From Jatrophihabitans telluris (lineage in GTDB: Bacteria; Actinomycetota; Actinomycetes; Mycobacteriales; Jatrophihabitantaceae): a stretch of DNA of 64,000 nucleotides. Positions within the stretch are counted from its first letter, which is position 1. The number at the start of each line of letters is the position of its first letter. Where the stretch lies: NCBI RefSeq assembly GCF_023516435.1, contig NZ_CP097332.1, forward strand, positions 1,240,001 to 1,304,000. Direction: 5' to 3'. The translations under genes and the position numbers were made by a program. Below are positions 9,010 to 17,721 of the stretch, in pieces. The notes under the pieces were generated by a model. It searched no databases. It worked only from the letters and a program-made list of their open reading frames with translations, and was not told where the DNA came from.

Positions 9010-9453
9010 TTAGCAGGTGGTGATCGCCGTCGAAGAGGTCACGATGCTGCCGGCGTTCGTGCTGTTGTAGCAGTACCACTTGCTGTTGCCGCCGCTGTTG
9101 GTGGTGACCGCGATGTAGGTGGTGTTGGTGTTGGCGGCCGTGTAGGTCGACATCGTCGTGCCGGCGCTCAGCTTGATCAACTGGTTGGCGCAACCGGTCA
9201 TGGCGCCCGTGGTGCTCACGGCGGACGGGTAGCTGCCGTTGTCGGAGTTGCACTGTTCGAAGACAGAAACGGCGCCGCGCAGGTCGGACATCGCCGACTT
9301 GTCCTTCGCGCCCTTCTGGTAGTTCAAGTACAGCGGGATCGCGATGGCGATCAGGATGCCGATGATCACGACGACCACCAGCAGTTCGATGAGGGTGAAG
9401 CCACCCTCGCCGTTGGCGCGCTCCTCACGGAGCTTCTGGAGCTTGTTCAGCAT
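9010..9453 (-). CDS. pilA: Major type IV pilin PilA
   Basis: 147 aa. The start ATG at 9453 has a strong AGGAGG 7 nt upstream; longer frames are shadow. The leader is MLNKLQKLREERANGEGG. The mature N-terminus FTLIELLVVVVIIGILIAIA is the classic type IVa pilin helix with Glu5. The head is short (about 110 residues), Ser/Thr/Asn-rich, and has a C-terminal Cys pair (WYCYNS ... TTC) for a disulphide D-loop. The strongest ribosome site of the operon, a hairpin downstream and a private 241-bp upstream region all suggest that it is expressed separately and highly. Confidence 0.93.
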   Translation of the reverse strand: MLNKLQKLREERANGEGGFTLIELLVVVVIIGILIAIAIPLYLNYQKGAKDKSAMSDLRGAVSVFEQCNSDNGSYPSAVSTTGAMTGCANQLIKLSAGTTMSTYTAANTNTTYIAVTTNSGGNSKWYCYNSTNAGSIVTSSTAITTC

Positions 9454-9546
9454 GGGAGCCTCCTGGCTCGATCGGGTTGTGGCATCGGCTAGGGCTCGCC
9501 GAACTGCCGGTTGGTAGTTCAACTGTGAAATCGGCGTAATCGTCGA

Positions 9547-9616
9547 GTGGTTTAGCAAATCGAGGGCGAAAGTCGGCCAACTTCGTTGCGGTTCGATAAC
9601 AGATTTGCTTAACCAC
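9547..9616. promoter_or_regulatory. 15-bp inverted repeat upstream of pilA
   Basis: GTGGTTTAGCAAATC (9547-9561) and GATTTGCTTAACCAC (9602-9616) match 14 of 15 as an inverted repeat. Their centres are 55 bp apart, about five helical turns, inside the 241-bp pilC-pilA gap and 94-163 nt upstream of the pilA start. The arms are AT-richer than their surroundings. They could be two operator half-sites for a looping regulator of pilA, or a long-loop RNA stem ending the pilC message. Confidence 0.5.
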
Positions 9617-9694
9617 ACGAACTATTCGGGGCGCACAGAGCACGGCCGTTGCCACCCGCTCGGGTGACAACGGCCGGGCCGAGCCGGTGCGGTT

Positions 9695-10921
9695 TCAGCT
9701 GCCGATGTGTCCGTAGATCGAGAACATCGGCATGTACAGGCACACGACCATGGTGCCGATGACCGCGCCGAGCAGGACGACAAGGAGCGGCTCCATTGCC
9801 GACGTGAGCGACTCGGTGGCCGTCTCGACCTCGTGGTCGTAGAAGTCGGCGACCTTGTCCAGCATCTCGGTGATGTTTCCGGTCTCCTCACCGACCTCGA
9901 GCATCTGAACCACCATGTCGGGAAAGAGCGGGTGCCGCGCCAGCGGGCCGGACATCTGCATGCCCACGCGCACGGAGTTACGAACGTCCTCCATCGCCTC
10001 GCTGATGACCGAGTTGCCGGCCGTGCCCCCGACGATGTCAAGGGCCTGGATTACCGGCACGCCGACCGACAGCAATGTTCCGAGGTTGCGGGCCCAGCGG
10101 CTGATGGCCAGCTTGGTGAACAGCGAGCCGAAAACCGGCAGCCGCAGTTTCAGCCTGTCCATGCGCAGCCGGAAGGCGTAGTTGTCGCGAACCGCGCGAC
10201 GGTACAAGCGCAATCCGATCGTCGTTCCCGCGAGCAACAACGGCCCGGCCCAGTACATGTTGTGGGACAGATCGACCATGATCTGGGTCGGCAGCGGTAG
10301 CTTGCCGCCGAGGCCTTTGAACATCTTCTCGAACACCGGGACGATGAAGATGATGACGCCCGTGCCGAGCAGCAGCGAGAAGATCAACACGATGACCGGG
10401 TAGGTCATCGCGCCCTTGATCTTGGAGCGCAGGTTTGCATCCGACTCGTACATGTTCGCGATGCGCGTCAGCGCGTCATCCAGAAAGCCGCCGGTCTCGC
10501 CGGCCCGGATCATGTTGACCATCAGGGGTGGGAAGTGGTCGGGGTGCGCGGCCATCGCCTTGGAGAGGGTGATGCCGCCCTGCACGTCGTTCTTGACGTG
10601 CGTGATCGCGTCCTTCAGCTTGGGCTTGGTGGTCTGCTCTTCGAGGATGTTCAGCGCGCGCAGCAGGGTCAGGCCCGACGAGGTCATCGAGGCGAACTGA
10701 CGCGAGAACACCGCCAGGTCCTTCAGGGACGTCCGTCCGCCGAAGCCCGGTAGCTTCAGATCCTTGTTCAAGCCCGAACCGGCACCCTCTACGGAAAGAG
10801 GAATCAGCTTCTGCGCGGTCAGTGACTGCGCGGCGGCTTCAGCCGTTTCCGATTCGATCTTGCCCTTGAGCATGGTGCCGGAACGGTCCATGGCCTCGTA
10901 GCTGAAAGTCTTGGTCGGCAT
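9695..10921 (-). CDS. pilC: Type IV pilus platform protein PilC
   Basis: 408 aa from the ATG at 10921 (MPTKTFSYEAMDRSG), one base after the pilT stop. It has two T2SF (GspF/PilC) cytoplasmic helical domains, each followed by membrane helices: about residues 70-195 (LAVFSRQFASMTSSGLTLL, MVNMIRAGETGGFLDDAL) and 275-395 (LPVFGSLFTKLAISRWARNL, VVQMLEVGEETGNITEMLD). The length matches the family (about 400 aa). It is the integral membrane platform turned by PilB/PilT during extension and retraction. Confidence 0.95.
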   Translation of the reverse strand: MPTKTFSYEAMDRSGTMLKGKIESETAEAAAQSLTAQKLIPLSVEGAGSGLNKDLKLPGFGGRTSLKDLAVFSRQFASMTSSGLTLLRALNILEEQTTKPKLKDAITHVKNDVQGGITLSKAMAAHPDHFPPLMVNMIRAGETGGFLDDALTRIANMYESDANLRSKIKGAMTYPVIVLIFSLLLGTGVIIFIVPVFEKMFKGLGGKLPLPTQIMVDLSHNMYWAGPLLLAGTTIGLRLYRRAVRDNYAFRLRMDRLKLRLPVFGSLFTKLAISRWARNLGTLLSVGVPVIQALDIVGGTAGNSVISEAMEDVRNSVRVGMQMSGPLARHPLFPDMVVQMLEVGEETGNITEMLDKVADFYDHEVETATESLTSAMEPLLVVLLGAVIGTMVVCLYMPMFSIYGHIGS

Positions 10922-10922
10922 G

Positions 10923-12134
10923 TCAGATCCTGGCCAGTCGCTTGAATTCGTTCGGGTCGTGGGCGAGTTCGAGCGCGGTGCTCTTGGCGATGAGCTGCTC
11001 GGCATAGCGCTGGGCCAGGTGCTGGTCGAAGCTGATCATGCCCTGGTCGGAGGAGGACTGCAGGAACGAGGGAATCTGATGGGCCTTACCCTCGCGGATC
11101 AGGTTCCGGATCGCCGCCGAGGCCACCATGATCTCGCAGACGATCGTGCGGCCGGTTCCGTCCTTGCGGGGCACCAGCGCCTGGGTGACCACGCCCTGCA
11201 GGCAGTTGGCCAACTGGGCGCGGATTTGCTGTTGTTGATGCGGCGGGTAGATGTCGATCAGCCGGTCGACCGTTTGCGCAGCCGACTGGGTGTGCAGCGT
11301 GGCCAGCACGAGGTGACCGGTCTCGGCGGCGGTCACCGCGACCGAGGTCGTCTCCAGATCACGCAGCTCGCCGACCAGGATGATGTCCGGGTCCTGGCGC
11401 AGCACGTGCTTGAGGGCGACCGCGAAATCCTCGGTGTCGGCGCCCACCTCGCGCTGGTTGACCACACACCGGCCGTGGGTGTGCAGGTACTCGATCGGGT
11501 CCTCGATCGTCATGATGTGCCCGGCACGGGTTCTGTTCGCCACGTCCAGCAGACTGGCCAACGTCGTCGACTTGCCGGAGCCGGTCGGGCCGGTCACGAG
11601 TACGAGGCCTCGCGGCAGATGCGCGAAGTTCTCGATGGAGTCGGGCAGTCCGAGGTCGGCCAGGTTGCGGATGTGGTGAGGGATCGTGCGGAACGCTGCG
11701 CCGACGGCACCGCGCTGGCGATAGACGTTCACTCGGAAGCGGCTGACGGACGGGATGGCGTAGGAGGTGTCGAGCTCCTGGACGTTGAGGAACTTCTGCC
11801 ACTGCTCCGGCGTGAGGATCGAGGAGATCAGGTTCTCGGTGTCCTCCGGATTCAACCGCTTGTGGCCCTCCAACGGCGCGAGGGAGCCGTGCACTCGAAT
11901 TGCCGGGGCGATGCCGGCGGTCATGTGCAGGTCGGACCCGCCCATGGTCACCAGCGTCCTGAGCAGCAATTCCATGTGCTCTTTGGCGCCTTCGGCCGGC
12001 ATCGGTTCGACGCTGGACAACGCGCTGACGCCGAAGACATCCTCCGGCTTCGGAGTGGAGGCCGGAGTCGGGAGCGCGGTAACCACGCTCGGCCGCGCTG
12101 TCTGGTTCGGCAGGCTGGACGGTTGGCTGCTCAT
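10923..12134 (-). CDS. pilT: Type IV pilus retraction ATPase PilT
   Basis: 403 aa. An N-terminal extension of about 50 Pro/Ser-rich residues precedes the usual PilT core. The PAS-like N-domain (MGGSDLHMTAGIAPAIRVHG) is followed by Walker A GPTGSGKST near residue 190, Asp-box IMTIEDPIEYLH, Walker B DIILVGELRDLETT and His-box LATLHTQSAAQTVDRLID. It powers pilus retraction, so true twitching is possible. Its start overlaps the pilB stop as ATGA, giving translational coupling of the two motors. Confidence 0.94.
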   Translation of the reverse strand: MSSQPSSLPNQTARPSVVTALPTPASTPKPEDVFGVSALSSVEPMPAEGAKEHMELLLRTLVTMGGSDLHMTAGIAPAIRVHGSLAPLEGHKRLNPEDTENLISSILTPEQWQKFLNVQELDTSYAIPSVSRFRVNVYRQRGAVGAAFRTIPHHIRNLADLGLPDSIENFAHLPRGLVLVTGPTGSGKSTTLASLLDVANRTRAGHIMTIEDPIEYLHTHGRCVVNQREVGADTEDFAVALKHVLRQDPDIILVGELRDLETTSVAVTAAETGHLVLATLHTQSAAQTVDRLIDIYPPHQQQQIRAQLANCLQGVVTQALVPRKDGTGRTIVCEIMVASAAIRNLIREGKAHQIPSFLQSSSDQGMISFDQHLAQRYAEQLIAKSTALELAHDPNEFKRLARI

Positions 12135-13921
12135 ACTGTCACCCGAATGATCTCTTCGAGGGTCGTCAAGCCCTCGGCCGCTTTGAGGAGTCCGTCTTCG
12201 CGCAGGGCGACCATCCCACCTTCGACGGCGACCTTCTTGATCTCACTGGCCGAGGCGTGCTTGACGGCCATCCGCTCGATCTCCTCGGTCACCGGCATGA
12301 CCTCGTTGACCGCAAGGCGGCCGCGGTAGCCGGTCTGCGCGCACGAGCGGCAGCCGACCGCCTTCCAGAGCTTCTCCGGTGCTTCTCCGGAGGTTGGCCA
12401 GCCAGCGCCCATCAGCTCGGATTCCGTTGGTGCATAAGGCTCTTTGCACCATTCACAGAGTCGGCGGGACAGCCGCTGAGCCAGGACCGCATCCAGGGAC
12501 GATCCGACCAGGAAGGGTTCGATACCCATCTCGATCAGGCGCGGCATCGCGCTTGGCGCGTCGTTGGTGTGCAGGGTCGACAGCACGAGGTGGCCGGTGA
12601 GGGCGGCTTCGACGGCCAGTTGCGCGGTGGCGCGATCGCGGATCTCACCGATCAGAACGATGTCGGGGTCCGATCGCAGGATGGCCGGCAGCACAGCGGC
12701 GAAGGTCAGACCCGCCTTGAAGTTGACCTGAACCTGGTTGATGCCTTCCATGCGGTACTCGACCGGGTCTTCGACGGTGATGACGTTGACCTCCGGCCGG
12801 GCGATCTCACCGAGCGTGGCGTAGAGGGTGGTCGACTTGCCTGAACCGGTCGGGCCGGTCACGAGAACCATTCCGTGCGGCTTGCTGAAACTGCGGGAGA
12901 ACCGCTCGTAGTTGTAGTCGGTGAAGCCCAGCTTGCGCAGGTTCAGGTCGATGCCGCCGGTGTCGAGTACCCGCAGAACCACCTTCTCGCCCCACACGGT
13001 CGGCAGGGTTGCCGAACGGAGGTCGATACTGCGCTCGCCCAGCGACTTGGTGATGCGCCCGTTCTGCGGCACCCGACGCTCGGTGATGTCAAGGCCGGAC
13101 ATGATCTTGAGCCGCGAGATCAGCGCGGACTGGATGCCCCGGGGCACCGTGTCGATCGAATGCAGGACACCGTCGATACGCAGGCGAACCTTGAGATCGA
13201 ACTCGCCGGGCTCCAGATGGATGTCGGACGCCCGGCTGGTGATGGCGCGCTCCAGCAGGCCGTTGACGTAGCGGACCACCGGCGCGTCCTCGTCGGCGGT
13301 GGCCATCTCCGACATCTCGGAGCTGTCCTCCGCCTCAGCCTGGGCGGCGGCTTCGTCGAGATCGGTGCTGGCGCGGGTGTAGCGCGCCATCAGGCGGGTC
13401 AGGTCGTCCTTGGTGGCGACGACGGCTTTGACGCTCATACCCGTAGCGGCGCGTATGTCATCGAGGCCGAGGATGTCGCTCGGGTTTTCCAGCGCGACGG
13501 TGACGGTGGTGTCGTCGATGGCGATCGGCAACATGTTGTGCCGGCGGGCCAGGCTCAGGGGCACCTTGGCCATGGCGCCGGGGTCGATGGGGTAGCTGCC
13601 GAGTTCGACCGCTTCCAGTCCCCAGGCCTCGGCGACGGCCATGGCGAGTTCGATGTCGGTGACGACCTGATCGTCCAACAGCACGCTGCGGACGTCGCGG
13701 CCGCTCTTGGTCGCGTTTTCCACCACTGCGGAGAGGGTTTCCTCGTCGAGGCCTCGCACGCGCAGGGCGGCAATGATGGTGCGTGACGCCGGATCCACCA
13801 GACTGCCTCCTATCTCCTTCGCGCGGCCATCGGTCGTCGGGTCGGCCGTGGTCACAGCAGTTGTGGAGTAGGCAGCCTGGTGCCGTGCGGTGTAGGCCCC
13901 TACGGCAGTCGTATCGACCAT
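12131..13921 (-). CDS. pilB: Type IV pilus extension ATPase PilB (GspE family)
   Basis: 596 aa from the ATG at 13921, which has GGAG 8 nt upstream; a longer frame to 14023 lacks one. It has an N-terminal T2SE_N domain (about residues 50-190), then the GspE ATPase with Walker A GPTGSGKSTTLYATL, Asp-box ITVEDPVEYRMEGI, Walker B IVLIGEIRDRATAQ and His-box LSTLHTNDAPSAMPRLIEMG. The C-terminal zinc tetracysteine (CEWCKE ... CRSCAQTG) is complete. It is the first gene of the pilus operon, so the promoter should lie in the AT-richer segment 14,030-14,100. Confidence 0.95.
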   Translation of the reverse strand: MVDTTAVGAYTARHQAAYSTTAVTTADPTTDGRAKEIGGSLVDPASRTIIAALRVRGLDEETLSAVVENATKSGRDVRSVLLDDQVVTDIELAMAVAEAWGLEAVELGSYPIDPGAMAKVPLSLARRHNMLPIAIDDTTVTVALENPSDILGLDDIRAATGMSVKAVVATKDDLTRLMARYTRASTDLDEAAAQAEAEDSSEMSEMATADEDAPVVRYVNGLLERAITSRASDIHLEPGEFDLKVRLRIDGVLHSIDTVPRGIQSALISRLKIMSGLDITERRVPQNGRITKSLGERSIDLRSATLPTVWGEKVVLRVLDTGGIDLNLRKLGFTDYNYERFSRSFSKPHGMVLVTGPTGSGKSTTLYATLGEIARPEVNVITVEDPVEYRMEGINQVQVNFKAGLTFAAVLPAILRSDPDIVLIGEIRDRATAQLAVEAALTGHLVLSTLHTNDAPSAMPRLIEMGIEPFLVGSSLDAVLAQRLSRRLCEWCKEPYAPTESELMGAGWPTSGEAPEKLWKAVGCRSCAQTGYRGRLAVNEVMPVTEEIERMAVKHASASEIKKVAVEGGMVALREDGLLKAAEGLTTLEEIIRVTV

Positions 13922-14124
13922 TGTGAGCTCCGCCTGAGCGATTGGTTCGGGATGAGGTGGCGGTACGAGGTGCTCTGGATCGGTGCGGGGGTTCGATGCG
14001 GGTCGCCGCAGGAAAGGCCGCACAAGCTTGTGACTATGAGTAGTAAAAATATCACGCAGAGTAGCTATGTGAACTCAGTGTAAATAACGATCGAGTAACG
14101 GCGGGAGGAGACGAGTGGCCGGGA
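13922..14124. promoter_or_regulatory. Upstream region of the pilus operon
   Basis: 203-bp gap between pilB and the end of dnaE2. Bases about 14,033-14,095 are clearly AT-richer than anything nearby. On the minus strand TTCACA followed 16 bases later by TATTTT is a possible -35/-10 pair, only weakly matching consensus. This is the only sizeable gap ahead of pilB and so the best candidate site for the operon promoter. Confidence 0.35.
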
Positions 14125-17100
14125 TCAGCGGAAGTCGCGCGAACGGGTTCGCAGTCCGAGGTCGAGCTTGTCGATGCGCTCGGCCGAGACGTTTACTACA
14201 CCGTCCACCCGTTCCAGCATTCCCCGGATGATCAGACCCCCGGACTCGCGTGCGATGCGCCGGTGCCGTTGCCACACGACCGGATCGCAGATGACGTTGA
14301 GCATTCCGAACTCGTCCTCGAGATTGATGAAGGTGACCCCGCGGGCCGTCGCCGGACGCTGGCGGTGGGTGACGATGCCGGCGACCGTGAGACGCGTTCG
14401 ATCGGGCAGATGGCGGAGTCGGTCGGTCGCGACAACCCCCAACGCGGTGAGCCGGTCGCGGATCAGGGCGGTGGGATAGCGGTCTCGGGTGATGCCGGTG
14501 GCCCAGAGGTCGGCCATCAGCTGTTCGGGCTCGGTCATGCTCGGGAGCGGGGGCACCTGTTGCTCCGAGGCCAGGTGCAGGTCCAGTTGCCCGGGGCGGA
14601 AGTCGGCCGCCGCCCCTGCCGCCCACAGAGCCTGGCGTCGTTCGGTGCCGAAGCACTCGAAAGCCCCGGCGGTGGCCAGCGCCTCCAACTGCTCGGCGTT
14701 CAAGCCGATCCGCCGGGACAGATCGGCCATGCTGAGGAAGACCCCACCGGCCTGCCGGTCGGCCACGATCCGGTTAGCGAGGTCGTCGCCGATCCCGCGC
14801 ACGCTCGACAGTCCCAGACGGATGCGGGGCTGGTCCGGGCCTGGACCCCGGTAGCTGCTCTGGTGCCGGTCCTCGGCGCTGATCCTTTCCAGGCCGGCCC
14901 CGGCGGCCGAGTCGTTGATGCTCGGTCCCGCCACCACCACCCCGTGTCGTTTGGCGTCGTGCACCAGGGACTGCGGAGAGTAGAAGCCCATCGGCTGAGC
15001 GTTGAGCAGCCCGGCACAGAACGCGGCCGGGTGGTAGAGCTTCATCCAGGACGAGGCATAGACCAGGTAGGCGAAGCTGATCGAATGGCTTTCGGCGAAG
15101 CCGAACGCGGCGAAGGCCTCGATCTTCTTGAACACGTCGTCGGCCATCGCGCCGACGATCCCGTTGGCTTGCATGCCGTCGTAGAGCCGGTTGCGCAGCC
15201 CCTCCATCTTCTCCGCGCTGCGCTTGGAACCCATCGCGCGCCGCACCTGGTCGGCCTCGGCCGCAGAACAACCCGCGGCGTCGATGGCCAACTGCATGAG
15301 CTGTTCCTGGAACAACGGGATGCCGAGGGTCTTCTCCAGGGCCGGTTGCAGTTTCGGATGCGGGTAGGTGACCTCCTCCAGGCCGTTTTTCCTTCTGATG
15401 TAGGGGTGAACCGAATCGCCCTGGATCGGACCGGGACGGATCAGGGCGATCTCGATGACCAGGTCGTAGAACTTGCGCGGTTTGAGCCGGGGCAGCGTTG
15501 CCATCTGGGCCCGGGACTCGATCTGGAACACCCCGACGGTGTCGGCCTCGCACAACATGTCGTAGACGAGCGGATCCTCTTTCGGGACCTGGTGCAACCC
15601 GTAACGCGTCCCGAAGAACTCGGCCACGAAGTCGAAGGTGTACTTCAGCGCCGACAGCATGCCCAGGCCCAGCAGGTCGAATTTGACCAGGCCGGTGGCC
15701 GCGCAGTCGTCTTTGTCCCACTGCAGCACGGTCCGGTCGGCCATCCGTCCCCATTCGACCGGGCACACCTCGACCACCGGACGGTCGCAGATGACCATGC
15801 CGCCGGAATGAATCCCCAGGTGCCGTGGGGCATTCTGCAATTGCTCGGCCAGCCGCAGGACCTCCGGCGGCACCGCGTCGACGTCCTGGGATTGAGCCAG
15901 GGTCTCGGCCGTCTCCGACCAGTAGTAGCCGTGATCTATCTGCTTGCTCCAGGCGTCCTGCTGTCCCTGGGCGTAGCCGAAGGCACGGGCGATGTCGCGC
16001 ACCGCCGAACGGGGCCGGTAGGTGATCACGTTCGCCACCTGGGCGGCGTGCTGCCGTCCGTGCATCTCATAGACGTGCTGGATGACCTCCTCCCGCCGGT
16101 CGGACTCGATGTCGATGTCGATGTCCGGTGGCCCGTCGCGCTCCGGCGCCAGGAACCGTTCGAAGAGCAGGCCGTATTCGACCGAGTCCACCGCGGTGAT
16201 CCCGATGGCGTAACAGACAGCCGAGTTGGCGGCGCTGCCGCGGCCCTGGCACAGGATGCCCTGCTCGGCACAGAACGTCGTCAGTTCCCAGACCACCAGG
16301 AAATAACCGGGGAAACCCAACTGGTCGATGATCGTCAACTCGTGTTCGATCTGTTGGTAGGCGCGGGCGAAACGTGGATCATCGCGCGGACCGTATCGTT
16401 CGGCTGCTCCGCGATAGGCGAGTTCGCGCAGGTAACTCATCTCGTCGTAACCCTCGGGCACCGGAAACGGCGGCAGGTTCGGCGCGATCAGCTTGAGTGG
16501 GAAGGACAGCTCCTTGCCCAGCCGGGCCGCCGCGGACACCGCAGTGGGGTAGCGACCGAATCGCTCGGCCATCTCAGCCCCGGAGCGCAGATGCTGACTC
16601 GCCCAGCTGGGCAGCCAGCCGTCCAGGGCGTCCATGCTGGTCCGGGCCCGGACCGCGGCCACCGCGGTCGCCAACTGCCGGTTGCGTGGCGTGGCGTAGT
16701 GGGCCGCCGTACTGGCGATGAGGTCCAGCCGCTGCTCGTCGGCCAGCTGCGCCAGCGCGGCATACCGCTCATCGGCCAGCGGCTCGAGGGCATGGGTGAG
16801 TTCGACGACGACGTTGTCGCGCCCGAACCGGTCGGTGAGCGCGGCGAGCGCGGCGCGAGCCGGGTCGAAGCCGAAGGTGCCGAATCCCCCGCTGTGCAGG
16901 GCCTGTTGTACCGATCCCTTCCGGCAGCCGGTGAGGATCAGCCAGTTGTCGTCGGCCAGGTCGGCCAGTTCGTCGATGTCATAGACCGGACGTCCCTTCG
17001 CGCCGCCCCGCAACTGGGCCTGGCTGATCGCTCGACACAGGCTGGCGTAACCGGCCGGATTGCGGGCCAGTACGAGCAGGTGGCTTCCCGGCGGGTCCTC

Positions 17101-17586
17101 GATGCCGACCCGGGCCGCGATGGATCGCTCGGTCTGGGTGGAGGGCATGGGGACGTCGAGGTTCAGCTCGGCCCCGAAGACGGTCCCCAACCCGAAAGCA
17201 TCGGCGGCCTCGGCGAACCGGGCCACGCCGTACATGCCGTCGTGGTCGGTGATCGCCAGCGCTTCCAGCCCGAGCGAGACCGCCTCTTCCACCAGTTCCT
17301 CCGGGTCGGAAGAGCCGTCGAGAAAGGAGAAGGAGGAATGGCTGTGCAGTTCGGCGTAGGCGGTGCGGCCTGCGGTCAGGCGAGTGACGTCGGGTGCTTC
17401 GTAGGCCGGACGCTTGCGGCTCCATGCGGGGGAGTCGCCCCCGTCACCGGGTAGTTCTCGACCGTGGCCCCGGCGGCGGTGCGGGAGGTCGTCCTCCTCG
17501 TCGGGCTCGGGTGAGTCGTGCTCGGGGCGCCCGGACAGACGACGCTCCAGTTCGCGCCACGGAATGATCGGATTGTCGAACCCCAT
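14125..17586 (-). CDS. dnaE2: Error-prone DNA polymerase DnaE2
   Basis: 1153 aa. The start at 17586 (MGFDNPIIPWRELERRLSG) matches the conserved DnaE2 N-terminus. It has a PHP domain (AELHSHSSFSFLDGSSDPEEL, ITDHDGMYG) near residues 80-130, a C-family polymerase palm with the aspartates PDIDIDIESDRR near residue 470, the finger/thumb region, helix-hairpin-helix, and a C-terminal OB domain (LTVAGIVTHRQRPATARGVTF). In mycobacteria DnaE2 works with ImuA' and ImuB in SOS mutagenesis; both partners are at 30.7-33.3 kb here. A GATACT -10 hexamer 7 nt before the ATG suggests a leaderless transcript. Confidence 0.95.
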   Translation of the reverse strand: MGFDNPIIPWRELERRLSGRPEHDSPEPDEEDDLPHRRRGHGRELPGDGGDSPAWSRKRPAYEAPDVTRLTAGRTAYAELHSHSSFSFLDGSSDPEELVEEAVSLGLEALAITDHDGMYGVARFAEAADAFGLGTVFGAELNLDVPMPSTQTERSIAARVGIEDPPGSHLLVLARNPAGYASLCRAISQAQLRGGAKGRPVYDIDELADLADDNWLILTGCRKGSVQQALHSGGFGTFGFDPARAALAALTDRFGRDNVVVELTHALEPLADERYAALAQLADEQRLDLIASTAAHYATPRNRQLATAVAAVRARTSMDALDGWLPSWASQHLRSGAEMAERFGRYPTAVSAAARLGKELSFPLKLIAPNLPPFPVPEGYDEMSYLRELAYRGAAERYGPRDDPRFARAYQQIEHELTIIDQLGFPGYFLVVWELTTFCAEQGILCQGRGSAANSAVCYAIGITAVDSVEYGLLFERFLAPERDGPPDIDIDIESDRREEVIQHVYEMHGRQHAAQVANVITYRPRSAVRDIARAFGYAQGQQDAWSKQIDHGYYWSETAETLAQSQDVDAVPPEVLRLAEQLQNAPRHLGIHSGGMVICDRPVVEVCPVEWGRMADRTVLQWDKDDCAATGLVKFDLLGLGMLSALKYTFDFVAEFFGTRYGLHQVPKEDPLVYDMLCEADTVGVFQIESRAQMATLPRLKPRKFYDLVIEIALIRPGPIQGDSVHPYIRRKNGLEEVTYPHPKLQPALEKTLGIPLFQEQLMQLAIDAAGCSAAEADQVRRAMGSKRSAEKMEGLRNRLYDGMQANGIVGAMADDVFKKIEAFAAFGFAESHSISFAYLVYASSWMKLYHPAAFCAGLLNAQPMGFYSPQSLVHDAKRHGVVVAGPSINDSAAGAGLERISAEDRHQSSYRGPGPDQPRIRLGLSSVRGIGDDLANRIVADRQAGGVFLSMADLSRRIGLNAEQLEALATAGAFECFGTERRQALWAAGAAADFRPGQLDLHLASEQQVPPLPSMTEPEQLMADLWATGITRDRYPTALIRDRLTALGVVATDRLRHLPDRTRLTVAGIVTHRQRPATARGVTFINLEDEFGMLNVICDPVVWQRHRRIARESGGLIIRGMLERVDGVVNVSAERIDKLDLGLRTRSRDFR

Positions 17587-17596
17587 CCCTGCAGTA

Positions 17597-17612
17597 TCGA
17601 ACACGCGTTCTA
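17597..17612 (-). promoter_or_regulatory. LexA SOS box of dnaE2
   Basis: TCGAACACGCGTTCTA matches the actinobacterial LexA site (TCGAAC-N4-GTTCGA, one mismatch). It ends exactly 10 nt before the dnaE2 start and overlaps the putative -10 hexamer GATACT (17,593-17,598 on the minus strand), where LexA would block transcription until DNA damage. Confidence 0.85.
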
Positions 17613-17645
17613 TTAAGGCAAGTCCGGGTCCGCGTCTTGACATGA

Positions 17646-17691
17646 GTAGACAGGTCTGTCTACTGTGGCTGCGACAGACAGACCTGTCTAC
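17646..17691. promoter_or_regulatory. Two TetR-type operators upstream of the MFS gene
   Basis: Operator 1 at 17,646-17,663 is GTAGACAG-GT-CTGTCTAC with perfect 8-bp arms. Operator 2 at 17,674-17,691 is ACAGACAG-AC-CTGTCTAC (6 of 8). Their centres are 28 bp apart. The same dyad recurs in front of the tetR gene at 19,058, which identifies the regulator. Confidence 0.8.
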
Positions 17692-17721
17692 CTAACCGTT
17701 CGCTCGGAAAGAAGCCATGCC

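Noticed and set aside
14263-17454. 1063-codon plus-strand frame opposite dnaE2
   Set aside because: It is an antisense shadow of a clear DnaE2, produced by the high GC bias; no recognisable domain.
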